Of a DNA stretch of 64,000 nt, positions 24,786-34,954 are shown one piece after another. Position 1 is the first letter of the stretch. The number at the start of each line of letters is the position of its first letter. Source of the stretch: Moringa oleifera (Eukaryota; Streptophyta; Magnoliopsida; Brassicales; Moringaceae). The notes below the pieces were generated by a model. That model was not told the origin of the DNA. It worked only from the letters and a program-made list of their open reading frames with translations, and did no database searches. The translations under genes and the position numbers were made by a program. The stretch is from NCBI GenBank assembly GCA_021397835.1, contig JAJFZO010000896.1, positions 5,744,501 through 5,808,500 of the forward strand. Direction: 5' to 3'.

Positions 24786-27700
24786 ATTATACATTAAGTC
24801 CATTTTTTTGTTCAGCTTAGTTGTATGTTAAGTTTAATTTTTATTAAGTTCAATAAAATCTTAGGTCTATTTAAGTCTTGGTCATAACTAAATCTTGGAA
24901 TAAATTAATTGCTGAATTCGATTAATTATTAGGATCAATTACATCTTAGACCCAATAATATCTTAGATCTAGTTAATTATTTGGTTAAAATGTATTTCAA
25001 ACCTAATTATTTATCAAGCCCAATCATACATGAAGGTCCATTTTTCAACTCAAATAAATACTAAGCTCAATTAGTTGTTCGACCCAACAAATTATTTGCT
25101 CAATGAATTGCTGTACTCAATTATTAAATAGATTCATTTAGTTCTTAGGGCCAATTATATATTAACCATAAAAAATATTAGGCTCAATCAATTCTTTGGC
25201 GAAATCAATTGTTTAGTTTAACTAATTGTTAGGCTCAATTATATATTAATTTAATTTATACTTAGGCTAAATTAATATAAGTTAGGCTCACTTTGTTCCT
25301 TACCTAAATTATTTCTTAGGCCCAATTATATATTAGGATCAATATATTTCTTTTTTAGATCCAATTATATATTAAATATAATTTTGTTATTATGTTAAAT
25401 TAAAATTTAGTCCTTATTCATTCTTATCCACAATTAAATCTCAAGCTTAATTAATTATTAGACTCAATCAAATACCAAACTTAATTAATTGTGAGACTTA
25501 ATTATATCTCAAGCCCAATTACATATTATACCAAGTTAATTATTTCCCTCAAATATATTTTAAGCTAAATTAATTGTTAGATTCAAATTATTTACTCATT
25601 GTAATTTAATATTTATGCTCAATTACATTTTAAGTTTAATATTTTAATAGGTCCAATTATATGTTAAACTTAATTATTTGTTAAAGTCAATTATATATTA
25701 GTTTTATTTTTTATTAAATTTAATTAATTTTGAGACTTAGTTAATTATTTGGTTGAATTAATTGCGAGGCCTGACGAATTATTATGTCCAATTAATATTT
25801 ACATTCAATCACATATTAGACTAAATTATTTATTAAGCCCATTTTGATCTTAGGCCTAATTATATATTAAATCTAATTTTTTTATTAGACTCAATTAAAT
25901 TTTAGATGAAATTAATTATTTAACGTAATAAATTGTTTGTTCAAGAAAATATTAATCTAGTTTAGATATTAGACCCAATTATTTTTATGATTTTATTAAT
26001 TCTTTGTTTGATGCACAATAAACCTAATTATGTCTTAACCACTATAATTTATTATTAGGTCAAATTATTTATTACACCCAATTATATATTAAGCACTATG
26101 ATTTATTATTAGGTTTAATTATCTATTAGACCCAATTATATTTTAAGCACTATAATTTATTATTAAGTGTAATTATCTATTAGACCTAATTATTTATAAG
26201 ACCCAATCATATCTTAAATTTGTTAAGTCCAATTAATTATTAACTCTAATTAATTTTTAGAATCAATTAAATATTGAGTCCACAATTTACTAGCCCAATT
26301 TAGGCTTTAGGCCCAATTATTAAGATTAATTATCTATTAAGTTAAATTTTATAGTGAATCCATTTTTTATTACACCCAATCATTAAGCTTAATTAATTGT
26401 GAAGCTTAATGAATTGATGAGCACACTCAATTGTTAACCTCAATTATACATTTATCCTAATTAAATATTCGATCTAATTATTCTTCGAACCTAATTAATA
26501 ATTGCTAGGCCCAATTAATTATTCGTTCAATTACATGATAAGTTCACTTGTACTATAGGTTCAATTAATTCTTAGACTCAATACATTCATAAATTCAATT
26601 ATGTATAAGGTTCATGCACATTACACCCAATTATATCTTTTTCTCAATTAAATCTCGGGTCCAATTATATTTTAGGATTTTTATTAGTTTTATTTTTCCA
26701 ATTATAAATTAAGCTCAATTATTTATTAGATCTAACTATATATTAAACCTAATTATTTATTAAATTCGATTAAATCTTAAGACAAATTAATTTTTTTCTT
26801 AGGTTAAATCTTGAGCTTAATTAATTGTTAATATCAATTAGTTGTTAGGCCTAATTAATTGTTAGACTTACTTACATCTCAAGTACAATTATATGTTAGA
26901 CTTAGTTAATTATTGGGATCTAATTTCTTTTAGGCCTAATTATTTATTAGATCTAATTTTATGTAAAGTTGAACTTTTAACCAAGCCCAATTAATTCTTA
27001 GATTGAAGTAAATCTTAAGCCCAAGTTAATTATTAGACTCAATTAAACATGGGTCCAAATTATCTGCTAGATTCAATAAATTATTAGGCTCACTTACATC
27101 CAAGGTCCAACATTTTTTTAACTGTGATTATATATTAGACCCAATCAATTTAATAAGCTGAATTATACATTAAGCCCAATGTCTTGTTAAATATAATTAA
27201 ATTTTAGACTCAATTAATTATTTAACCCAATGAGTTGCCTAATGAATTGTTAGGCTCAATTGCCCATTTAGCTCAATCATTTATTTGATCCAATTAAATT
27301 TTAGGCCCAATTAGTTATTATACTCAATTATATTTTAAGTTCTATTATAATTTAGATATGATCATACCTTAGGCTTAATTTTGTATTAGGTTCAAACATG
27401 CTATGCACAATTATATCTTAGAGTCTATTAAATTTTAGACCAAAATATATTTTAAGCACAATTATTTGTTTATCTCACCTTGTTCTTGGACTCAATTATA
27501 AATTAAGCCTAACTATTTATTACAACTTATTAGTTCAATCTTTAACTAAACTTAAATAAATCTTATGTTTAATAAATTCTTAGCTACAATTAAATCTTGA
27601 GCTCAGTAAATCATTAGGCTTATTTAATTATTAAGTCTATTTAATTATTAGATCATTAATTGTTAAACTTAATTATATCTCAAACCCAATTATATCTAAA

Positions 27701-29340
27701 ACCAAGTAAATCATTAAGTTCAAATATATTTTAGCCAATCATATATGAAGCCTAACTTTTAATTAAGCCATATCAATTAATAAGTTAAACTAATTTTTAG
27801 GTAGAAGACTTAATTAATTGTTTGGCTAAATATTTGTTAAGTTGAATTATCTATCGATGAAATTATATATTACGTCCAATGTTTTATTTGATCTAATTAT
27901 ATATTAAATCTAATTATTTATTAAGCATTATTTTTTTATTAAATCTAATAAAATCTTAAGCTTAATCAACTATTTAGCCCAATGAATTCTTAAACCTAAT
28001 GTATTGTTAGGTTCAATTAGTTGCTATGCTTAACTACACATTAGACTTAATTATTTGTTAGGCCTATTTCGTTTTTAGGTTTAATTATCTATTAAGCCTA
28101 TTTTTTTTATTAGGCTCAATTTGATCTTAAGTCCAATTAATAATGTAGTTCAATTAATTGTTAGACTCAATTATATTTAAGGCCTAATTATTTTATGGTT
28201 CAATTAATTTCAATCATTATACGTTAGGCTCATTTTTTTTCTTTTGCTGAAGTATTTCTCAATTTCATGCATGGCATACCCATCTACATCTTAGCACTAT
28301 CACTTATTATTAAGTAAAATTATCTATTGGCCGGTCCAATTATATTAAGTTCAATTAACATTTGGGTCTAATTATATCTTGGACTCAATTTGTTCTTGCT
28401 CTAATTATTTGTCAAGCTCATGCACATTAAGCCTATTAATTATTGATCTAGTTATATCTTAAATCAAATTAAAGCCTAAAATATAATTAATTTGATTTAA
28501 GATATAACTATTTAATTAATTATGTAACTAGATCATATTAATTATATAGTTAAAGCCAATTCTTTAAATCATATTAAATATATTTTAGCCTCGATTATGT
28601 ATTAATGTCATCTCATTCTTAAGCCTAATTATTTATTATGATGAACTATGTATTAAAACCAATTCTTTATTAGGTCTAGTTGAACCCTAGTTCTAACAAA
28701 TTCTTAAGCGCAATTAAATCTTAGGCCCAATTCATTATTGAGCCAAATCAATTGTTAAGCTCAATTACATCTTATTTATTAAGCTTAATTATATATTAAA
28801 CTCATTTTTTCTTTGAACTCAATTAATTTCTAAGTTTAATTAATTATTTAGACCCATTTATTAGGTTTAATGAATCTTGATCATGAGGTCCAATGAATTG
28901 TTAGGTTTAATTATTTACTAGGTTTATTTTGTTTTTAGAGCGAAGTCCAATTTTTTATTAAGCTCAATTGAATATTATACCTAATTAATTATTTAGAGCA
29001 ATAAATTGTCTAACCCAATTAACTATTAAGCACAATTACATATTAGGCCTAATTATTATTATAGTATAATATATTCTTATGCCCATTAATATATGTTAAG
29101 CTAATTTTTTTCTAGGGTGAATTATTTCTTAGTTTTGTGTATGATAAACCAAGTTATATCTTAAGCCCTATTATTGATTATTGCACCTAATTATTTGTAA
29201 AGTCGATTTATGCGCAAAGTCCAATTATAGTTTGGATCCAATTATATCATAGCCTTTGTTCTCAGGTCAAATTATTTGTGGGGTTCATGGATGCTAAGCT
29301 TACTTAATTACTGTGCATACTTATATCTTAAACCTAATTA
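24786..29340 (+). repeat. 17-bp AT-rich satellite, forward polarity block 3
   Basis: This is the longest block of the satellite in the window, with TTAGGCCCAATTAT-type units. 26270-28235 duplicates 18446-20260. Words like TTCATGCACATTA recur (26610, 28410, and a variant near 29285), suggesting a longer super-unit. Near 26080-26200 a smaller local repeat, TAAGCACTATAATTTATTATTA, is present about three times. Confidence 0.75.
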
Positions 29341-29820
29341 ATTGGTTCACATAATTCATTGCATCAAATAATTAATTAGGTCTAATATTTAATTGAGCCT
29401 AATAAAAAAATTGAGCATAATATCTAGTTAGGCTTAACAACAAAATGAGCCTAATAATTAATTGGATTAAATAATTTATTAGGCTTAACAATTTGTTTCC
29501 CCAAGACATTAAGTAAGAGTGAGATCTAATTGGGTTTAATGAAACATTAGGCTTAATGTATAGTAAAACTTAGTGAATAATTGGACTTAATATGTAATTG
29601 AACTTGAATATATAAATGAGACTAATAAAATATTAAACCTAAAATTAGGCTTGATAAATATTTTAGCCTAATAATTAAATTTGCTAAGATGTAATTGAGC
29701 TTGAAATATAATAAAACCTAACAATTAATAACCACATGATTAGAATGGTCCAACAATTAATGTAGTCTAATAATTAATTAAGATGAAAATTTAATTATGA
29801 CTAAAAATTAAATGAGACAT
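29341..29820 (-). repeat. 17-bp AT-rich satellite, reverse polarity block 3
   Basis: The polarity flips again near 29340 (plus strand now AATTGAGCCTAATAA). The block ends about 29820, before an A-rich spacer that introduces the 5S-derived array. Confidence 0.65.
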
Positions 29821-29979
29821 CCTTATTCTCTTAACAACTTTATTGATATTCCTAAAGAAAAAAAGACAACAAGTATTCTCAAAACGGGCAAAACATTGAA
29901 ACCCATTTAAAAAAAAAAATCATAGAAACCCGAAGAAAAAAATAGAAGAAAACAAAATACAAAAAGTTCAAAAAATTTT

Positions 29980-30074
29980 GAAGTCACCCATCCTAGTACT
30001 ATTTTTATCCAAGTACACTTAACTTTGTAGTTCTGATGGGATCCAATGTATTAATACTAGTATAATCGCATCCA
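29980..30074 (-). pseudogene. 5S rRNA pseudogene, unit A
   Basis: Sense strand starts GGATGCGATTATACTAG and runs to GATGGGTGACTTC; the last quarter (GTGTTGCACC end) is missing. Confidence 0.75.
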
Positions 30075-30220
30075 AAATTCTAAAAATTATTGAAAATAAA
30101 AAAAATAAAGTCACAAAAATGAAAAACACATAATGGAGAAAAATATAATAATATATAAATTAAATTAAAATAAATCAAAAATAATAAATTCAAAAAAAAA
30201 TTACAAAAAAAAAGAAAGAG

Positions 30221-30298
30221 GCAACACTAATATTTTCCACGCTTAACTTCAGAGTTCTAATGGGGTCCAGTGCATCAATGCTAGTATGATCACACCTA
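30221..30298 (-). pseudogene. 5S rRNA pseudogene, unit B, internal deletion
   Basis: Both ends are present (TGTGATCATACTAGC and TTGCC), but about 40 bases covering the end of the A box through the C box are lost. Confidence 0.7.
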
Positions 30299-30473
30299 AA
30301 AAATTTTAAAAGGTATTTAAAATGAAAGTATAAAATCATACAAAAGAAAATAACATAACAGGAAAAAATACGAAAAAGAAACGAACACGAAATAAAAATG
30401 AAATAAAAAATGAAAGATTGTTAAATAAATAAATAATAAAATCCAAAAATATTATTTCGCTAAAACGAAAAAT

Positions 30474-30590
30474 GGTGCACTATGAGGATTTTTTAAGAGG
30501 AATCACGCATCCTAGTACTACTCTCATTGAAGCATGCTTAACTTTGGAGTTTAGTTGGGATCAATGCTTAGTATTAGTATGATCACACTT
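30474..30590 (-). pseudogene. 5S rRNA pseudogene, unit C
   Basis: Nearly full length. Keeps AAGTTAAGCATGCTT and AGAGTAGTACTAGGATG on the sense strand; other parts are diverged. Confidence 0.75.
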
Positions 30591-30656
30591 AAAAATCCAA
30601 AAAAATATTGAAAATTTTAAAAAATTCATAATAAACAAATATTTTTATAAGAATAA

Positions 30657-30775
30657 AGGGCAATGCAAGGATTTTCTAAAAGGAATCACTTATTCTAGTA
30701 CCATTCCTGCTCAAGCATGCTTAACTTCGAGTTATGATGTAATCCAATACATTTGTGTAAGTATAATTGCACTCC
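30657..30775 (-). pseudogene. 5S rRNA pseudogene, unit D
   Basis: Full length but strongly diverged; recognised by AAGTTAAGCATGCTTGAGC and the TTGC-CC end. Confidence 0.65.
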
Positions 30776-30992
30776 AATTTTTAAAAACAAAAACATTAAA
30801 AAAAATAAAGAAAGAAAGAAAATCACAAAACAAAAGAAAAAAATAAAATATTTTTTTATCAAAAGAGCATCTTGAAAATAAAAAGATATAAAAAACAAAA
30901 ACAAAATAGAATAAAACAAAAGATAATCAAAAGAAGAAAAGGAAAAAATAATAAATAATAAAATTCTAAAATATTTTTTTATAAAAAAAAAA

Positions 30993-31108
30993 GGTGAAAC
31001 ACGAGGATTTTCAAGGAGGAATCACCCAGCCTAGTACTCTTTTCGTCCAAGCATGCTTAACTTCAGAGTTTTGATAGCATCAATGCTTAGTATTAATATG
31101 ATCGCGCT
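30993..31108 (-). pseudogene. 5S rRNA pseudogene, unit E
   Basis: Nearly full length; sense strand keeps GAAGTTAAGCATGCTTGGAC, GGGTGATTCCTCC and TCGTGTTTCACC. Confidence 0.75.
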
Positions 31109-31290
31109 AAAAAAATCTAAAAATTATTTAAAATAAAAAAATAAAGTCATAAAAGAGAAAATAACAAATGGATAAAAATATATAAATATATAAATCAATT
31201 AAAATAAAATAAAAAATAATTTAATGGAAGAAAAGAAAATAATTCAAAAAAATAAATTCAAAAAAATCATCCAAAAAAAAAAAAAAGAAT

Positions 31291-31409
31291 GGTGCAACAC
31301 GAGTATTTTCTAGAATGAACCACTCATCCTATTACTACTCTCGCCCAAGCACGCTTAACTTTGAGGATCTAATGGGATCCAGTGTATCAGTGTTGCTATG
31401 ATCGCACCC
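31291..31409 (-). pseudogene. 5S rRNA pseudogene, unit F (best preserved)
   Basis: It is 119 bases, close to the usual 120. The sense strand begins GGGTGCGATCATAGCA and ends CTCGTGTTGCACC. The internal A box is intact (AAGTTAAGCGTGCTTGGGCG, then AGAGTAGTA), but the C-box region (GGATGAGTGGTTC) is altered. TFIIIA binding is therefore doubtful, and I class it as a pseudogene. Confidence 0.8.
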
Positions 31410-31597
31410 AAAAAATTCAAAAGTATTTCTATCAAAAAAATTCAAAAATATTGAAAATGAAATATAAAATTATATAAAAAAGAACATAATAGAGAAAAAT
31501 ACAAAAAAGAAACAAACATAAAAAAAAATGAATGTTGTCAAAAGAATAAATAAATAATAATAATATTTAAAAATATAATTTTGTCAAAACGAAAAAT

Positions 31598-31711
31598 GGT
31601 GCAATACGAGGATTTCTTAGGAGTCATCCATTCAGGTACTACTCTCACCTAAGTACACTTAATTTTGGAGTTCAGATGAGATCGATGCTTAATATTGGTA
31701 TGATTGCACTC
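31598..31711 (-). pseudogene. 5S rRNA pseudogene, unit G
   Basis: Nearly full length, diverged; sense strand keeps GTATTGCACC at the end and GTGCAATCATACC at the start. Confidence 0.7.
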
Positions 31712-31920
31712 AAAAAAACAAAAAAAATTATAAATTATAAAAAATTATAAAAAAAAAAGAAAAAAAGTATAACAGAGAAAAATAAAAAAAAGAAACAATA
31801 AAATCAAAAATAAAAGATTATGAAAAAATATAAATAAACAACTCAACTACCTAAAACCAAACATAAAAATTAAAAGAAAAAGAACAATGGAAGTGAGACA
31901 ATAAGTTTAGAACGAAATAC

Positions 31921-32101
31921 CCTTATTAACACTGCACCCAAGATTGTTGTTTGAACGCAAAGGATCAATGACATTAAAATGTTTGGAAATAAACGACTGC
32001 TCCAGATTTTCTTGACCACCATGCAAAACAGCATATATAGAGCTAGAGGCGTCAAGAAATGATTTGCTAAGGAGTACCTCCGCTTGAAACACTTTCAGTT
32101 C
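31921..32101 (-). pseudogene. Captured exon: plant nucleotidyltransferase with PAP/OAS1 substrate-binding domain
   Basis: On the minus strand a 181-base open exon is bounded by an acceptor (TTTATGATAG before 32101) and a donor (GTATTT after 31921). It encodes KSFLDASSSIYAVLHGG, then SKHFNVIDPLRSNNNLG and SVNKG. This matches a central exon of plant proteins annotated as nucleotidyltransferases or PAP/OAS1 substrate-binding domain proteins, where NVIDPLR.NNNLGRSV.KGN is highly conserved. The conserved Arg after NNNLG is Cys here. No neighbouring exons of that gene are visible, so it is an isolated exon. It lies downstream, on the same strand, of the COP1 exon at 32642-32974. Confidence 0.75.
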
Positions 32102-32641
32102 CTATCATAAATTTAGGGGACAAAAAGCCAGCAAATGGGAAAAAAGTGGAGCCAGTTATGTTGCCTCTAACTATAATTCAACTTCTGATAAGCGCCTTTT
32201 AAACTTAATTTTCAAATGTACGCGTACAGAGATCTCCACAGTTTGAGACATCAATCAGGTCAGTTCGATGTCAACAATAAACATATGCAAACCAATGAAA
32301 TTGATACAAGCAGTCATAATAATTCATACATCTTTACTTATCTGCTGTTTTGAAAACTTAAGAGTCAGGTCTACATTATTTTTCCAACTTGAATAACAAA
32401 ACTATCATTTCTTTAACCTTATGCAATCAAACATGACTTATCCACCACAGCAAAATTATAGAGGCACACAAAAAAGCTACCAATATTTGTTATTCTATAA
32501 GCCCATCTCCTTGTTGCCAGAATAAGCTACAACCATCTACAATCAACTAGAACCATAGGTGGACACACATATAGTCATAAATTGAACTCAAACAAATGAA
32601 AGAAAATGATAATTGAAGAAGCCCAAAACAAAATCAAACAA
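32102..32641 (-). other. Intron-like sequence between the two captured exons
   Basis: T-rich on the minus strand, with a GT donor right after the COP1 exon (AAGGTTTGTTTG) and an AG acceptor right before the nucleotidyltransferase exon. No coding similarity was found in it. No second COP1 exon (coiled-coil region) is present. Confidence 0.45.
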
Positions 32642-32974
32642 ACCTTGTCGAGCAATAAATTAGAGAACAACTGATTGTTGGTGAGGTAATGGCCACAACA
32701 GGGGCAATCACTCTTGTGACGAAGGTGAGTGATGATGCCCATGTAGCAGAAGTTGTGGCCACATGCGGTAAGGAAAGCGTCCCTTATGATCTGCATGCAA
32801 ATCGGGCACAACAAGTCCTTACCTATCTCGGCCACTACTGCGTCCGTCATAGCGATGGCTCCAGCAGCCGGGAAGTTGCTTCTAGCGCCTGGGAGCTCGG
32901 GCTGACCGTCGTTGAAGATGTTTTGGGTCTGCTTTGGTTGCCGGGACAAGAGACTCCATCGACACTTCTTCCAT
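32642..32974 (-). pseudogene. COP1-like: COP1-like E3 ubiquitin ligase, first exon only, with damaged RING finger
   Basis: COP1 is a nuclear E3 ubiquitin ligase that represses light responses through RING, coiled-coil and WD40 domains. Here the minus strand has an ATG at 32974 followed by MEEVSMESLVPATKADP, close to the COP1 N terminus, then a one-base frame change. The other frame carries the RING: DLLCPICMQI, DAFLTACGHNFCYM, ITHLRHKSDCPCC, LTNNQL and LLLDK. The exon stops after LLLDK with a GT donor, where I recall the COP1 exon 1/intron 1 junction. One of the eight zinc ligands is changed: the Cys expected after FCYM is Gly. No coiled coil or WD40 follows. This is a captured or relict exon, not a working gene. 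Confidence 0.85.
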
Positions 32975-33250
32975 GCCCTTAATTTTCACCGCTTTTTCTA
33001 TTCTTTGGAGATGAAGCTCTTCCCTTCATAGGTGGTTAATATGCTGACTTGTGCGCTTTGTGGAGATGAGAAATAGGTAGTGCGGATCCCGACGCTGTTC
33101 GTGAGGGTGAAAACCCCCCACGTGAGCACTGTTTTGGCTCCGTGTGGCTGTGGCATAAGAGTTGCAGGTTTGGCTGCTCTGATTATGGACTTGTGAATCG
33201 GGTGGGGACTTGGGATTGCCAGGCATGCCGTTTTTTCACTGAAACACTTG
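32975..33250 (-). promoter_or_regulatory. GC-richer flank upstream of COP1-like exon, with a G-box
   Basis: This sequence lies upstream of the COP1-like ATG and is less AT-rich than its surroundings, so it probably came along as 5' UTR or promoter. A G-box core CACGTG sits at 33119-33124 (within CCCCACGTGAGC). The short open frames here show no recognised domain. No TATA box is clearly placed. Confidence 0.35.
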
Positions 33251-34035
33251 TAAGATTAAATTCTTATATTTATTGTGATAAGTGTCATCTTACTTTTAAC
33301 AAAATAAAAATTATGAAAATTTTAAAAATCAAGAAAACAATAAGATTTTTTTATGGAAATTTTATCAATTAATTTTATAATATATATATTAAAAAAGTTA
33401 TTCATCAACAATTATAAATAAAAAAACTATTATTCATCAATAATTAAATATTATTTATCATAATTTAACGGCGGTGGATAACGAATAATAGATCTTATGT
33501 TATCTTTTTTTTTGTATTTTAAATTTTTTTGACGACATGCATATAAAGTTGTTTAAAAAATAAGCTTTGATTTATTATATTTGCATGAATTTTGAATATT
33601 AAAAATTATACAAGTATAAGAAAAACTAATTAACAATGCACATATTACATTCTTCCAAAAAAATGTATTATTATTAATTTTTTAAAGAAATAAAATAGAA
33701 TAATTTTTTTAATATTGATTGTCTGCACAAGAATGAAATATAAAAATAAATAATTAAATTAAATTTAAAAATAATTTTTGGCTATTTGTTCAACCTCATC
33801 ATCAAAGGCCACTTCTTAAAGCATGTAAGTCATCTTTCACCATATAAAAATTAATCAAATTATAGAAGAATGTGAGAGGGAAGGTGACAGAATGAATACT
33901 CTTGAGGGATAAAAAAATAGAGAAACTTTAAGTGATAACACACCATACCTGTTGTACTATACTATTATAAAAGGGTTGAATTTTGGTTACGTTAGTTTAA
34001 GGTTAATTAAAATTTTTTTAGTCTCTTTTTCCCTT
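33251..34035. other. AT-rich stretch without recognisable gene
   Basis: Long A/T runs with no conserved frame. It separates the captured exons from the plus-oriented 5S pseudogenes. Confidence 0.5.
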
Positions 34036-34088
34036 AGGCAAAGTAGTTTTAGGATAAGTGATTCCTCTGAGGAATTTTTGTGTTGCAT
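34036..34088 (+). pseudogene. 5S rRNA pseudogene, unit K, 3' part only
   Basis: Only the last half is kept (GGCAAAGTAGTTTTAGGAT through TGTGTTGCAT), followed by a T run. Confidence 0.65.
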
Positions 34089-34283
34089 TTTTTTTTCAAT
34101 GAAAAAATATTTACTTTCAAGATTTTATTTATTTTGTATTTGTCTTCTTTTTTTGTTTTAATGATCTTTCATTTTATTTTACTTTATTTTTGTTTCCTTT
34201 TTTTCTATTTTCCTCTATTATACTCTTTTCTTTCCTATGATTTTTTTGCTTTTTAATTTTCAATACTTCTTTTGAATTTTTAA

Positions 34284-34391
34284 GTGCGATCATACTAGTA
34301 CTAATGTATTGGATCCCTAAGCATGCTTGGGTGAAAGTAGTACTAGGATAGGCGGTTTTTTTTTTTTTTTGAAAAATCGTCATGTTGCTGG
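34284..34391 (+). pseudogene. 5S rRNA pseudogene, unit H, internal deletion
   Basis: Starts GTGCGATCATACTAGTACTA. About 16 bases between GGATCCC and TAAGCATGCTTGGGTG are lost, and an inserted T run replaces part of the C box. Confidence 0.75.
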
Positions 34392-34550
34392 ACCTATTTT
34401 TTATTAAAAATATTTTTTAAATTTAATTATTTTTGTTCTTCCTTTTGATAATTTTCATTTCATTTTTATTTTATAGTTCTTTTTTATTTCTCTTCATTAC
34501 ATTGTTCTGTTTTCTAAGACTTTTTTATTTTTAATAATTTTTTAATTGCT

Positions 34551-34669
34551 GGGTGTGATCATACTGATGCTAATGCATCAGATTTTATCAAAACTTCGAA
34601 TTTAAACTTTCTTGAACGAGAATAATACTATAATGGGGGTTTTCTCTTGGGAAATCTTCATGCTGCACA
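34551..34669 (+). pseudogene. 5S rRNA pseudogene, unit I
   Basis: Full length (GGGTGTGATCATACTGATGC to CATGCTGCAC) but strongly diverged in the A box. Confidence 0.7.
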
Positions 34670-34833
34670 TTTTTTTTGATAAAAATATTTTTGAAATTTA
34701 TTGATTTTGATTCTTTTCTTTCTTTTGATGCTCCTTTGTTTTATTGTTTCTTTGTATTTGAAATTTTCTCCATTGCATTATTTTTTGTTTATGATTTTTC
34801 TTACATTTTTATTTTTAATATTTTAAAATTTTT

Positions 34834-34953
34834 GAGTGCGATTATATCAACACTGGTGCGTCAGAACCCATTAGAATTTTAAAGTTAAGCATACTTGGGC
34901 GACAGTAGTAGTAAGATAGGTAGTTCCTCTTGAAAAATACTCGTGTTGCATCC
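34834..34953 (+). pseudogene. 5S rRNA pseudogene, unit J
   Basis: Full length, 120 bases: GAGTGCGATTATATCAAC to CTCGTGTTGCATCC, with AAGTTAAGCATACTTGGGCG kept. Confidence 0.8.
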
Positions 34954-34954
34954 C

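Larger units (their letters stand above)
29860..31870 (-). repeat. Degenerate 5S rDNA-derived array, minus orientation
   Basis: Seven diverged 5S rRNA-like units lie on the minus strand at start-to-start distances of about 180-340 bp. A-rich spacers share words such as AACATAAYGGAGAAAAATA. In the sense direction each unit is followed by T-rich sequence, like a Pol III stop. All units are decayed. The leader 29866-29980 (TATTCTCAAAA, CAAAACATTGAAA, CCATTTAAA) recurs at 50430-50540. Confidence 0.8.

Noticed and set aside
30695..30919. Minus-strand open frame with hydrophobic Phe-rich product
   Set aside because: Artefact of purine-rich 5S spacer; same reasoning for frames at 34174-34383, 34676-34882 and 50672-51127.
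31291..31409. Unit F as a functional 5S rRNA gene
   Set aside because: The A box is intact but the C-box region and several other positions differ from the conserved plant sequence, and it sits in a decayed array.
29860..31870. Cassandra-type TRIM retrotransposons as the source of the 5S-like units
   Set aside because: No LTR pairs, primer sites or polypurine tracts were seen around the units; tandem spacing with A-rich spacers fits decayed 5S rDNA better. It cannot be fully excluded.
32689..32982. Plus-strand open frame opposite the COP1-like exon
   Set aside because: It is the antisense shadow of the RING exon.
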